Origin: Enterobacter sp. ENT03
GTDB lineage: Bacteria > Pseudomonadota > Gammaproteobacteria > Enterobacterales > Enterobacteriaceae
Reading direction: 5' to 3'
Assembly: GCF_019218745.1 (NCBI RefSeq)
Contig: NZ_JAHUXA010000003.1
Location: 105,062 to 169,061 of the forward strand
Length of the DNA stretch: 64,000 bases
In this document: positions 43,973 through 52,924 of the stretch, piece by piece
How positions within the stretch are numbered: position 1 is the first letter of the stretch
Layout: each line of letters opens with the position of its first letter
Notes under the pieces: generated by a model
Told to the model about the DNA's origin: nothing
Databases searched by the model: none
The model's input: only the letters and a program-made list of their open reading frames with translations
Program-made: the position numbers and the translations under genes

Positions 43973-43988
43973 TGTGATTGAAATCACA
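43973..43988. promoter_or_regulatory. CRP site ahead of glutamate mutase operon
   Basis: TGTGATTGAAATCACA is a perfect TGTGA-N6-TCACA dyad eight bases after the btuF stop and about 280 bases before glmS. The rest of the 298-base AT-rich gap (43966-44263) probably holds the operon promoter and further control, but I could not fix a -10/-35 pair. Catabolite control of glutamate fermentation would fit. Confidence 0.82.
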
Positions 43989-44263
43989 GAACCTTGAATT
44001 AAATAAAGTAGTGAAAAATTCCTGCACGATCACAATTTTACGAAGCCGATATTTACCATAGTGGTAGCAATCAGTGCTGAGTGTATTTTTATCTGTTTAA
44101 CGCATTGTTATTATTGGATTTTATCGCATGGTTTTTATCGAATAAACAACGTCAAGTTGTCTTCAGATTTTATCAATTGCAGAAATAAAACACCCAATGC
44201 ATATTGCCGTCAGCAAAAGGGATTTATTACCGTCTTACCCCCTTCAACATAAAGGATAGTTAA

Positions 44264-44704
44264 ATGAAGAAACCAACGTTAGTTATCGGCGTAATTGGGG
44301 CAGATTGCCATTCTGTTGGAAATAAAATCATGGAGCGTGTTTTCACTGAGTTTGGATTCCACGTCACAAATTTGGGTGTGATGGTGAGTCAGGACGAATA
44401 TATTGATGCTGCGATTGAAACGGGTGCTGACGCAATTATTGTTTCCTCTATTTATGGTCACGGAGATACCGACTGTCTGGGTATGCGCGATCGCTGTATT
44501 GAGCGTGGTATTGGCGATATTTTGCTGTACGTCGGCGGCAACCTGGTGGTGGGAAAATACGACTTTAACGAAGTGGAACCTAAGTTTAAGGCGATGGGTT
44601 TTGATTTCGTGATGCCACCGCATCAGGAACTGGAACCTCTGTGCGACCAGATCGTTTCGGACGTTAAATCTCAAAACGAGAAATTAGCCCTCGAGGTTTG
44701 CTGA
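44264..44704 (+). CDS. glmS: Glutamate mutase sigma subunit, B12-binding
   Basis: 146 residues. DCHSVG (D14, H16, G19) is the D-x-H-x-x-G motif whose histidine binds cobalt of adenosylcobalamin in the base-off form; SSIYGHG and YVGGNLVVGK complete the fold. With the epsilon subunit it interconverts L-glutamate and (2S,3S)-3-methylaspartate. First gene of the operon, overlapping the next start (TGATG). Not the glucosamine synthase of the same gene symbol. Confidence 0.95.
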   Translation: MKKPTLVIGVIGADCHSVGNKIMERVFTEFGFHVTNLGVMVSQDEYIDAAIETGADAIIVSSIYGHGDTDCLGMRDRCIERGIGDILLYVGGNLVVGKYDFNEVEPKFKAMGFDFVMPPHQELEPLCDQIVSDVKSQNEKLALEVC

Positions 44705-46116
44705 TGCGAACGTTATCAATTGATATTGGCTCAACCTGGACCAAAGCGGCGCTATTTGCCGTAGAAGATCGCGAGCTGACGTTAATTAATAAAGGTCTGG
44801 TACCCACGACCACCGCAAATTTAGCCGACGGCTTTTTCAGCTGCGTGGAAAATATCTTACAGGAAGATGTGCGCGGCTTACTGAGCCGGGGCGAACTGTC
44901 GGTCAATTACTCTTCGTCGGCGAAAGGTGGACTTGCGGTGGCGGCCCTGGGTCTGGTGCCCTGCATTACGCTTGAATCTGCGAAGGTCACTGCACATTCA
45001 GCGGGCGCTAAGATTGTTCACTATTACTCCTACAAGCTGACCCGTCACGATATTCACGAGCTGGAAAGCTCACCGCCTGACATTTTGCTGTTTACCGGCG
45101 GAACCGACGGCGGCGAAGAAAAATATGGTCTGGTCAATGCCCGCATGCTGGCTGAATCACGTCTCGACTGCGCGATCATCTTTGCCGGTAACCGCGACAT
45201 TCAGGATGAGGTGCGCCATCTATTGCGCGACAAGGATCTTACGATTGTCGACAACGTGCTGCCCGATCTTAATACCCCAAATCCTGAACCGGCGCGCAAA
45301 GCTATTTGCGACGTTTTTTTAAAACGCATTGTGAAAGGTAAGGGGCTGGACAAGATTGTCGATGTCATAGGCAAAGAGCCGCTACCGACACCGTACACCG
45401 TGTATGAGCTGGTGGATCATATTAGTCAGTCTTCCGCAGACTGGCGCGAGTTTATGTTATTTGACATGGGCGGAGCCACGACCGACGTCTATTCCACCTG
45501 CGATAACATCCTGACGCCGGATACGTTTAAGCACGGTCTTGAAGAGCCGTTTTTAAAACGCACGGTAGAAGGCGATCTCGGTATGCGCGTGTCGTCTGTC
45601 ACGGCAGGCGACAGTGCGCGAGCGCTGGTTGAAACACTCTTTGCAAATAAGCCAGACGAGAAAGCAGCGTTTTATGACTATCTGCGCCGGGTTAATGCGC
45701 AGCCGGAACATACCCCTCGCAACGCCACGGAAGCCGGGTTTGACACCGTGCTTGCCGGGTTGAACGTGGGATATGCCAGTGAACGCCATGCCGGTACCAA
45801 ACGGACGGTGGCAACCGTCGCGGGCAATCGCGAACTGCAAATTGGTCGGGATTTAACCCCTGTTCGTAAAATTATTGGTACAGGCGGGTGGTTATCGCGT
45901 GCGCAGGACTTCGATATTCACCAATGGATCAAATACCGCGATATGGATGCGCAAGGCAAAAAGATCCTTTTACCCACTGAATTTGAATATTACCGGGATA
46001 GCCAGGGATTAATTCCCTTACTGGCAAACGTTGCCCGTGAATATCCCGAACATGCTGCAATGACCAGTATTAAAAATTTAACTGACAACCGAGGCCGTAA
46101 ATATGGACATTCATAA
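44704..46116 (+). CDS. glmL: Glutamate mutase reactivating protein (MutL/GlmL)
   Basis: 470 residues from ATG 44704. ASKHA-type ATPase marks are seen: SIDIGSTWTKAALF (phosphate 1), LFTGGTDGGEEKYG and LFDMGGATTDVYST (phosphate 2). Members swap damaged cobalamin out of glutamate mutase. Usual between the two mutase subunits. This is unrelated to the DNA mismatch repair protein MutL. Overlaps glmE by 14 bases. Confidence 0.93.
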   Translation: MRTLSIDIGSTWTKAALFAVEDRELTLINKGLVPTTTANLADGFFSCVENILQEDVRGLLSRGELSVNYSSSAKGGLAVAALGLVPCITLESAKVTAHSAGAKIVHYYSYKLTRHDIHELESSPPDILLFTGGTDGGEEKYGLVNARMLAESRLDCAIIFAGNRDIQDEVRHLLRDKDLTIVDNVLPDLNTPNPEPARKAICDVFLKRIVKGKGLDKIVDVIGKEPLPTPYTVYELVDHISQSSADWREFMLFDMGGATTDVYSTCDNILTPDTFKHGLEEPFLKRTVEGDLGMRVSSVTAGDSARALVETLFANKPDEKAAFYDYLRRVNAQPEHTPRNATEAGFDTVLAGLNVGYASERHAGTKRTVATVAGNRELQIGRDLTPVRKIIGTGGWLSRAQDFDIHQWIKYRDMDAQGKKILLPTEFEYYRDSQGLIPLLANVAREYPEHAAMTSIKNLTDNRGRKYGHS

Positions 46117-47551
46117 TAAAAAAATAGCGCTCGATGATTTTATGAAAGAGCGTAAAACCGTGTTAACCACCTGGGAAACCGGTAAAGACGTTCAGAGCAT
46201 TGAAGACGGCATGGCGTATCAGCAAACCATTCCAGATTCCAAAAATTTTGCGTTAACGCTGCTCAAAGCCGATCAGGCGGGGATCACCCTGAGCCAACCG
46301 CGTGCCGGTGTGGCGCTGATGGATGAGCACATTGCGCTGCTGAAAAAACTGGAGCCAGACTGTGACTTACTGCCATCCACCATTGATGCCTACACCCGCC
46401 ACAACCGTTATGAAGAAGCGGCCATTGGTATCAGGCACTCCATCGAAGCAGGCACCTCGAAGTTAAACGGCCTGCCGGTCGTTAATCACGGTGTGGCCGA
46501 ATGCCGTCGCTTAACCGAAGCGCTGGTGAAACCGGTTCAGGTGCGCCATGGCACGCCGGATGCTCGCCTGCTGATGGAAATCAGTATGGCCTCGGGATTT
46601 ACCTCTTTTGAAGGCGGCGGTATCTCCTACAACGTGCCGTACACCAAGCGTGTCACTATCGAAAAATCGCTGCGCGACTGGCAGTACGTCGATCGCCTGT
46701 GCGGCATCTACCAGGAAAATGGCATCACCATCAACCGCGAACCGTTCGGCCCGCTGACCGGCACGCTGGTGCCGCCGTTCATGTCTCATGCCATCGCGCT
46801 GATTGAAGGTCTGCTGGCGCTGGAGCAGGGCGTGAAATCGATCACGCTCGGTTACGGTCAGGTGGGTAACATGGTGCAGGACGTGGCGGCCGTTCAGTCT
46901 CTGCGCGAGCTGGGCCATGAGTACTTTACCGAACATGGCTACTCCGATTACGAGCTATCCACGGTGTTCCACCAGTGGATGGGCGGTTTTCCGGAGCAGG
47001 AGCCGAATGCGTTTGGCTTGATCTCCTTCGGTGCGCTGGTTGCTGGCCTTGCCGGTGCGACCAAAGTGATCACCAAGTCGCCGCATGAAGCCTTTGGTAT
47101 TCCGACCGCTGCCGCCAACATTCAGGGCCTGCAGGCTTCCCGCCAGATGCTGAATCTGGTGCGCGATCAGAGCTTCCCGCAGTGCGGCGACGTGCAGCGT
47201 GAAGTGGACCTCATTAAAGCGGAAGTGCGCGCCGTCATGAACAAAGTCTTCGCGCTGGGCGAGGGGGATCTGGCTCGCGGTACCGTGCTAGCCTTCGAAG
47301 CCGGGGTGCTGGATGTCCCGTTCGCGCCATCAATGTACAACCAGGGCAAGATCCTGCCGGTCCGTGATAACAAAGGCGCTATTCGCCTGTTTGAACACGG
47401 CAATATTCCGCTGCCAGACGACATTCTGACGCTGCACCGCGACTTTATCGCCGAGCGCGCCACCGCTGAAAAACGCAAACCCTGCTTCCAGATGATCGTT
47501 GACGACATCATGGCAGTTTCCGATTCCCAGTTAATAGGACGTCCGCAATGA
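46103..47551 (+). CDS. glmE: Glutamate mutase epsilon subunit (catalytic)
   Basis: 482 residues, full length. Segments SQPRAGVALMDEHIALL, NGLPVVNHGVAECRRLTEAL, GGGISYNVPYTKRV and HQWMGGFPEQEPNAFGLISF are those of the TIM-barrel epsilon subunit that binds glutamate and joins GlmS. The C-terminal half is well kept (KILPVRDNKGAIRLFEHG). It carries out the radical carbon-skeleton shift. Confidence 0.95.
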   Translation: MDIHNKKIALDDFMKERKTVLTTWETGKDVQSIEDGMAYQQTIPDSKNFALTLLKADQAGITLSQPRAGVALMDEHIALLKKLEPDCDLLPSTIDAYTRHNRYEEAAIGIRHSIEAGTSKLNGLPVVNHGVAECRRLTEALVKPVQVRHGTPDARLLMEISMASGFTSFEGGGISYNVPYTKRVTIEKSLRDWQYVDRLCGIYQENGITINREPFGPLTGTLVPPFMSHAIALIEGLLALEQGVKSITLGYGQVGNMVQDVAAVQSLRELGHEYFTEHGYSDYELSTVFHQWMGGFPEQEPNAFGLISFGALVAGLAGATKVITKSPHEAFGIPTAAANIQGLQASRQMLNLVRDQSFPQCGDVQREVDLIKAEVRAVMNKVFALGEGDLARGTVLAFEAGVLDVPFAPSMYNQGKILPVRDNKGAIRLFEHGNIPLPDDILTLHRDFIAERATAEKRKPCFQMIVDDIMAVSDSQLIGRPQ

Positions 47552-48798
47552 AAATTAAAAATGTGATTTTTACCCCAGGCTATTCATCTTTTTATTTTGA
47601 CGACCAGCAGGCAATTAAAAACGGCGCGGAACACGATGGCTTTACCTATACCGGAAAGCCTGTCACGGAAGGTTTCAATGCTATTCGCCAGGCGGGTGAG
47701 TGCGTGTGCATCCAGCTGATTCTGGAAAACGGTGCAGTAGCCGTGGGCGATTGCGCAGCCGTGCAGTACTCCGGTGCCGGTGGTCGCGATCCGCTGTTTA
47801 TTGCGAAAAACTTTATTCCGCAACTTGAAAATGACATCAAGCCTCTGCTGATGGGGCGCGAGGTGAGCGAGTTTCGCAAGAATGCGCAGTATTTCGACAC
47901 GCTCAAAATCGACGGCAAGCCGCTGCACACCGCGATCCGTTATGGGCTTTCTCAGGCGCTGCTTGATGCCACCGCGCTGGCTAACAACTGCCTGAAAGCC
48001 GAAGTGGTTTGCAAAGAGTGGGATCTGCCGGTGATCGCCGATGCTATTCCCCTGTTTGCCCAGTCTGGCGACGATCGCTACCACGCCGTCGACAAAATGG
48101 TGCTCAAAAGCGTGGATGTCCTGCCGCATGCGCTTATCAACCACGTTGACAGCAAGCTTGGTCGTGAAGGTGAGAAGCTGCGTGAATATGTGCGCTGGCT
48201 GTCTGACCGCATCATGACGTTACGGACTTCGGCAGATTACAAACCGACGCTGCACATCGACGTGTACGGCACCATCGGCCTTATTTTCAACAACGATCCG
48301 ATTAAATGCGCGGCGTACATTGCAAGTCTGGAGCCGGAAGCACAAGGCCTGCCGCTCTATATCGAAGGCCCGGTTGATGCGGGTAACAAACCGGATCAGA
48401 TCCGCCAACTGACTGAGATAACCCAGGAACTGGCGCGCCTTAAATCTGGCGTAAAAATCGTCGCCGACGAATGGTGCAACACCTTTGAAGACATCGTTGA
48501 TTTCACCAACGCGAAATCCTGCCACATGGTGCAGATCAAAACCCCGGATCTCGGCAGCATCCACAACGTGGTCGATGCCGTGCTGTATTGCAACGATCAC
48601 GATATGGAAGCCTACCAGGGCGGTACCTGCAACGAAACCATTAACAGCGCCCGCACCTGCGTGCACGTCGCCATGGCGGCACGTCCAGTCCGTATGCTTG
48701 TTAAGCCGGGCATGGGCTTCGATGAAGGTATGAACATCGTTTACAACGAAATGCATCGCACCATAGCGTTGCTGAAGGCGGAAGAGACTTATGCCTAA
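47548..48798 (+). CDS. mal: Methylaspartate ammonia-lyase
   Basis: 416 residues of the enolase superfamily, very like the Citrobacter amalonaticus enzyme. The active-site residues sit at the same numbers: H194, metal ligands D238, E273 and D307, and the catalytic base K331 (VQIKTPDLG). It removes ammonia from 3-methylaspartate to give mesaconate. It overlaps glmE by four bases and the AtuA-like gene by eight, so all are one operon. Confidence 0.96.
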   Translation: MKIKNVIFTPGYSSFYFDDQQAIKNGAEHDGFTYTGKPVTEGFNAIRQAGECVCIQLILENGAVAVGDCAAVQYSGAGGRDPLFIAKNFIPQLENDIKPLLMGREVSEFRKNAQYFDTLKIDGKPLHTAIRYGLSQALLDATALANNCLKAEVVCKEWDLPVIADAIPLFAQSGDDRYHAVDKMVLKSVDVLPHALINHVDSKLGREGEKLREYVRWLSDRIMTLRTSADYKPTLHIDVYGTIGLIFNNDPIKCAAYIASLEPEAQGLPLYIEGPVDAGNKPDQIRQLTEITQELARLKSGVKIVADEWCNTFEDIVDFTNAKSCHMVQIKTPDLGSIHNVVDAVLYCNDHDMEAYQGGTCNETINSARTCVHVAMAARPVRMLVKPGMGFDEGMNIVYNEMHRTIALLKAEETYA

Positions 48799-50152
48799 GA
48801 CGTTTAAAATCCTGTCGCCGACAGCCATTCTCGGCTATGGCTTTCCGGAAGAGAGTTTTAACCGCGCGATGCTGGAAAAACCGGATTTGATCGCGGTTGA
48901 TGGCGGATCGTCGGATCCGGGTCCACATTATCTGGGCTCGGGAAAAGCATTCACCGATCGCGAAGGGGTGAAGCGCGATCTGCGTTACATGATCCGCGCT
49001 GGGGTGACCAACAATATTCCGGTCGTCGTCGGCACCGCAGGCGGATCCGGGGCAATCTCACACCTGTCATGGTGCCGCGATATTGTTCGTGAAATCGCTC
49101 AGGAAGAGGGGCTAACCTTTACACTCGCGACTATTCCGACCGATATTGACAAGGCAACAGTGCATGAAGCGCTGGACAAGGGCAGGATCCACGCACTGGA
49201 CTGCGTACCGGAATTGACACACGAGGCGATCGACGACACCACCGCAATCGTGGCGCAAATAGGTCTGCAACCTTTCCAGGACGCGCTTGCGGCGGGTGCG
49301 CAGGTGGTGCTGGCGGGGCGTGCTTACGACCCGGCCTGCTTTGCGGCGCTGCCGGTGATGCTTGGTTTCGACGAAGGCCTGGCAATGCATTGTGGCAAAA
49401 TTCTCGAGTGTGCAGCTATCGCCGCAACCCCGGGTAGCGGGTCTGACTGTGCGATGGGTATCATCGACGACGTGGGCTTCACCCTTAAGGTTTTCAACCC
49501 GCTGCGTAAGTTCACCGCGACCTCGGCGGCGGCGCATACGCTGTATGAAAAATCGAATCCTTACATCCTGCCTGGACCGGGCGGGGTACTGAACCTGGAG
49601 CGTTGCGAATTCACCAGTGTCAGCGAGGATGAGGTTTATGTAACAGGTTCGCGCTTTGAAGCCACCCCCTACCAGTTGAAGCTGGAAGGTGCGCGCCGGG
49701 TCGGTTACCGCTGTATCACGATTGCCGGGACGCGCGATCCCATCATGATTGCAGGTATCGACGGCATTCTGGAGAAAGTGAAGACCCAGGCCATCAAGAA
49801 CCTGAAGGTGGCAGAAGATACCATCAGGCTCAACTTCCATCTCTACGGCAAAAATGCGGTGATGGGGAAACAAGAGCCGTGCCAGCAGACACCGCATGAG
49901 ATAGGCGTTTTGCTCGACATCGTTGCGCCAACGCAGGAGATGGCCAACAGCGTATGCTCGCTGGTGCGTTCAACGTTGCTGCACTATGGCTACGAGAATC
50001 GTGTGGCGACGGCGGGCAACCTGGCCTTCCCGTTCTCACCGTCAGATATTCCGACCGGTGAGGTGTATGAATTCTCGCTATATCACCTGATGGATGCAGA
50101 AGGTCTGAATTTTGCCTTCACTATGGAAACGGTATCACCGGAGGGATGCTAA
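48791..50152 (+). CDS. AtuA-family (PF07287) protein of unknown role
   Basis: 453 residues. DLIAVDGGSSDPGPHYLGSG, VVVGTAGGSGAISHL, VVLAGRAYDPACFAALP and the TPGSGSDCAMGI segment mark the AtuA family, first seen in acyclic terpene use in Pseudomonas. Here it is coupled to methylaspartate ammonia-lyase and a DUF4387 gene. Its chemistry is unknown; a step after mesaconate or citramalate, or thioester/acid handling, is possible. Conserved glycine-rich loops and two cysteines suggest an enzyme. Confidence 0.85.
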   Translation: MPKTFKILSPTAILGYGFPEESFNRAMLEKPDLIAVDGGSSDPGPHYLGSGKAFTDREGVKRDLRYMIRAGVTNNIPVVVGTAGGSGAISHLSWCRDIVREIAQEEGLTFTLATIPTDIDKATVHEALDKGRIHALDCVPELTHEAIDDTTAIVAQIGLQPFQDALAAGAQVVLAGRAYDPACFAALPVMLGFDEGLAMHCGKILECAAIAATPGSGSDCAMGIIDDVGFTLKVFNPLRKFTATSAAAHTLYEKSNPYILPGPGGVLNLERCEFTSVSEDEVYVTGSRFEATPYQLKLEGARRVGYRCITIAGTRDPIMIAGIDGILEKVKTQAIKNLKVAEDTIRLNFHLYGKNAVMGKQEPCQQTPHEIGVLLDIVAPTQEMANSVCSLVRSTLLHYGYENRVATAGNLAFPFSPSDIPTGEVYEFSLYHLMDAEGLNFAFTMETVSPEGC

Positions 50153-50472
50153 TGATGACACCCATTACCGATATGGCGCTGGTGATCCGCTCCAAGAACG
50201 CCGGACCCTACGAGCTGGTTCTCGATATTTTATTCAAAAATCGCGAGGACTATCTGAAGGTAAAACGGACCGGGCAGTTTACCGCTGAAGTCGTTTCCGG
50301 TCTTTATAAAATGAAACCGGAAGAAGTTCTTAATATTGTCTGGTTTGACCCTGCCAATGCCGTAAAAGTCGTTTTGCCACGGCTTATTATTTCCGGTGGT
50401 ATTGGTGATTCAGATGTTTATGGCGCACAGCAGCACGCACCGCTATTAGCCATTAACTTCAATATGGATTAA
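50152..50472 (+). CDS. DUF4387 family protein, partner of AtuA-like protein
   Basis: 106 residues from ATG 50152, six bases after GGAGGG; ATGs at 50146 and 50155 are alternatives. SKNAGPYELVLDILFKNRED and KRTGQFTAEVVSGLYKM are typical of the small DUF4387 family, which is nearly always next to AtuA-type genes or fused to them, so it is likely a subunit. Function unknown. A strong hairpin follows it. Confidence 0.85.
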   Translation: MMTPITDMALVIRSKNAGPYELVLDILFKNREDYLKVKRTGQFTAEVVSGLYKMKPEEVLNIVWFDPANAVKVVLPRLIISGGIGDSDVYGAQQHAPLLAINFNMD

Positions 50473-50481
50473 ACCCATTAG

Positions 50482-50503
50482 CCGGGGAGATCATCCTCCC
50501 CGG
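50482..50503 (+). terminator. GC-rich hairpin between DUF4387 and symporter genes
   Basis: Perfect 8-bp stem CCGGGGAG / CTCCCCGG with loop ATCATC. The T run after it is broken (TCTTCTG), so it is either a weak terminator or an RNA-stabilising hairpin that sets lower symporter levels. Confidence 0.6.
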
Positions 50504-50527
50504 TCTTCTGATTAGGATAATTATAAT

Positions 50528-51826
50528 ATGTTTAAAAAACTCAATCTGACGACAATGATTGTCATCGCCTTAATACTGGGTAGTATTGTCGGTGTCATGA
50601 TCAATGAAATGGCTGCGCCGGAAACGGCAAAGATTTATGCGGAAGATATTAATATTCTGACCGCCATATTTTTACACTTAATTAAGATGATTATTGCACC
50701 GCTCATTATTTCTACGCTGGTCGTGGGGATTGCCAAAATGGGCGATGCGAAAACACTGGGGCGTATTTTTTCCAAAACCCTGACGCTGTTTATTTTGGCC
50801 GCGCTGATCTCTATCGCCCTTGGCCTGATTATCGTTAACATCTTTGGGCCAGGCCACGGCATCAACTTTGTCGCGACCGGTACAGAACAAGTCGTTCAGG
50901 CACAGGCCTTTACCTTCAAATCCTTTATTCTTCATGCGTTCCCGTCGAGCATTTTTGACGCGATGGCGAAAAACGAAGTGCTGCAAATTGTGGTGTTCTC
51001 GATTTTCCTCGGCGTGGCGTTAGCCTCGGTAGGGGAGCCAGCCGCAGCGATTGTCCGTGGTCTGGACGCGCTGGTTCACGCGATGTTGAAACTGACCGGT
51101 TACGTGATGCTATTTGCGCCGCTAACCGTTTTTGCCGCGATTTCCGGCATGATTGCTGAACGGGGTCTTGGGATCCTCGTCACTACCGGGATTTTCATGG
51201 GGGAGTTCTATTTTACGCTGGGCCTGCTGTGGGTGATCCTCATTGGTGTTTCCTGGATGCTGATCGGGCCTTGTATCAAACGTCTGGTGCGCGGAATTGG
51301 TCAGCCAGCGGTACTGGCGTTTACCACCTCAAGTTCTGAAGCGGCTTTCCCGGGTACCCTGAAAGCGCTGGAGAACTTCGGTGTAAGCCCAAAAATCGCC
51401 AGCTTCGTGCTGCCTATCGGTTACTCCTTCAACCTGGTGGGTTCGATGGCGTACTGCTCCTTCGCGACCATCTTTATCGCGCAGGCCTGCAATATTCACC
51501 TCAATCTGACTGAACAGATAACCATGCTGTTGATATTGATGCTCACGTCGAAAGGGATGGCGGGTGTACCGCGTGCATCGCTGGTGGTCATCGCCGCAAC
51601 GTTGAACCAGTTCAATATTCCGGAAGCCGGTCTGATTTTACTGATGGGGGTCGATCCTTTCCTGGATATGGGGCGTTCTGCAACCAACGTGATGAGTAAC
51701 GCGATGGGCGCGGCTTTGGTATCTCGCTGGGAAGGTGAACACTTTGGCGAAGGTTGCCGTGGTGCACCGATGGATCCAAATGCCATTGCACTGGAAAACG
51801 TGAAGCCCGTTGAGCAAAAAGCGTAA
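50528..51826 (+). CDS. Glutamate/aspartate-type DAACS symporter
   Basis: 432 residues, eight membrane helices and two hairpins of the dicarboxylate/amino acid:cation symporter family. Hairpin 1 shows TTSSSEAAFPGT; helix 7 has NLVGSMAY in place of NMDGT; helix 8 shows LDMGRSATNV, whose D, R and N match GltPh D394, R397 and N401 that bind the substrate amino group. The sodium-site GD after it reads SN, which suggests proton coupling. It is the likely glutamate importer of the pathway. Confidence 0.88.
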   Translation: MFKKLNLTTMIVIALILGSIVGVMINEMAAPETAKIYAEDINILTAIFLHLIKMIIAPLIISTLVVGIAKMGDAKTLGRIFSKTLTLFILAALISIALGLIIVNIFGPGHGINFVATGTEQVVQAQAFTFKSFILHAFPSSIFDAMAKNEVLQIVVFSIFLGVALASVGEPAAAIVRGLDALVHAMLKLTGYVMLFAPLTVFAAISGMIAERGLGILVTTGIFMGEFYFTLGLLWVILIGVSWMLIGPCIKRLVRGIGQPAVLAFTTSSSEAAFPGTLKALENFGVSPKIASFVLPIGYSFNLVGSMAYCSFATIFIAQACNIHLNLTEQITMLLILMLTSKGMAGVPRASLVVIAATLNQFNIPEAGLILLMGVDPFLDMGRSATNVMSNAMGAALVSRWEGEHFGEGCRGAPMDPNAIALENVKPVEQKA

Positions 51827-51834
51827 TCCCTGCT

Positions 51835-51856
51835 TCGGTCGATTTCAGTCGACCGA
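51835..51856 (+). terminator. Hairpin between symporter and glutaminase genes
   Basis: Perfect 8-bp stem TCGGTCGA / TCGACCGA with loop TTTCAG, without a good T run. Probably an RNA processing or partial termination element. Confidence 0.5.
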
Positions 51857-51880
51857 TTCTCTATGCACAGGAAAATAATA

Positions 51881-52894
51881 ATGAAGATGAAGTTAATTGG
51901 CATCGGCGTGGTGAGCTTTACTCTGCTGATGGGTGTGCCTGCGCAGGCAACGACCACCCCGGATTATGCCCAGTTGGTTGAACAGGCACACGCGAAATAC
52001 AAAAACCTCAATGACGGCAAAGTCGCGGATTATATTCCGGCGCTGGCAAGCTACAACCCGAAAAATTTTGCCATCGTGCTGGCGACAGTTGACGGCAAAA
52101 TCTATCAGGCCGGAGATGTGAATAAAGCGTTCCCGATCCAGTCCATATCGAAAGTCTTTACCATGGGGCTGGTGATGCAGCAGAGCAATCCGGAGACGGT
52201 TTTAAATAAGCTCGGTGCGAATGCGACTGGTCTGCCGTTTAACTCTGGCGTAGCCCTTGAAGCCAGCAAAGGCGCGCTGGAAAACCCGATGGTGAATATT
52301 GGCGCGATGAGCGCGGTTAGCCTTGTTCGCGCCGAAAACAACGCCGAACGCTGGGGCAAAATAAAATCTAATCTTGATGCTTTCGCCAACGCGAATTTAG
52401 TGGTGAATGAAGCGGTGTTTAAATCCGAAATGGACACCAATCAGCACAATAAAGCGCTGGCTTATCTGGCGAATTCTTATAACCGTTTTTATAGCGATAT
52501 TGACGGCGCGGTTGAGATTTATACCCGCCAGTGTTCGATAGATGTCACTACCCTGCAACTGGGGCGCATGGGGGCAGTGCTGGCAAATAATGGTAAATCG
52601 CCTTTTAACGGCCAGCAACTGATTAGCCGGCAGTATATACCCTATGTGCTGGCAGAGATGGCGATTGCCGGACTGTATGACGGCAGCGGCAAATGGCTGT
52701 ATCAGGTTGGTATTCCGGCGAAGAGCGGTGTAGGGGGCGGAATTCTCGCCGTTGTGCCGGGTAAATATTCCATTGCCGTGTATTCCCCGCCACTGGACGA
52801 GGCAGGTAATAGTGTGCGTGCACAGGCCGCGATTAAATATATCGCCGATGCCACGCAGGCTAATATTTTCGTTACCCCAAAATCCACACTTTGA
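51881..52894 (+). CDS. Glutaminase with signal peptide (exported)
   Basis: 337 residues from ATG 51881. Residues 1-24 form a signal peptide (KLIGIGVVSFTLLMGVPAQA). The rest is the serine-dependent glutaminase A fold: PIQSISK (S88-x-x-K91), FNSGVALE, NPMVNIGA, and the late SGVGGGILAVVPG. It turns glutamine into glutamate and ammonia. Family members in E. coli (YbaS, YneH) are cytoplasmic, so an exported form here is unusual and fits feeding the symporter with glutamate. Confidence 0.9.
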   Translation: MKMKLIGIGVVSFTLLMGVPAQATTTPDYAQLVEQAHAKYKNLNDGKVADYIPALASYNPKNFAIVLATVDGKIYQAGDVNKAFPIQSISKVFTMGLVMQQSNPETVLNKLGANATGLPFNSGVALEASKGALENPMVNIGAMSAVSLVRAENNAERWGKIKSNLDAFANANLVVNEAVFKSEMDTNQHNKALAYLANSYNRFYSDIDGAVEIYTRQCSIDVTTLQLGRMGAVLANNGKSPFNGQQLISRQYIPYVLAEMAIAGLYDGSGKWLYQVGIPAKSGVGGGILAVVPGKYSIAVYSPPLDEAGNSVRAQAAIKYIADATQANIFVTPKSTL

Positions 52895-52924
52895 TCCGTT
52901 TACTTAGCTTGATACGGAGTATTC

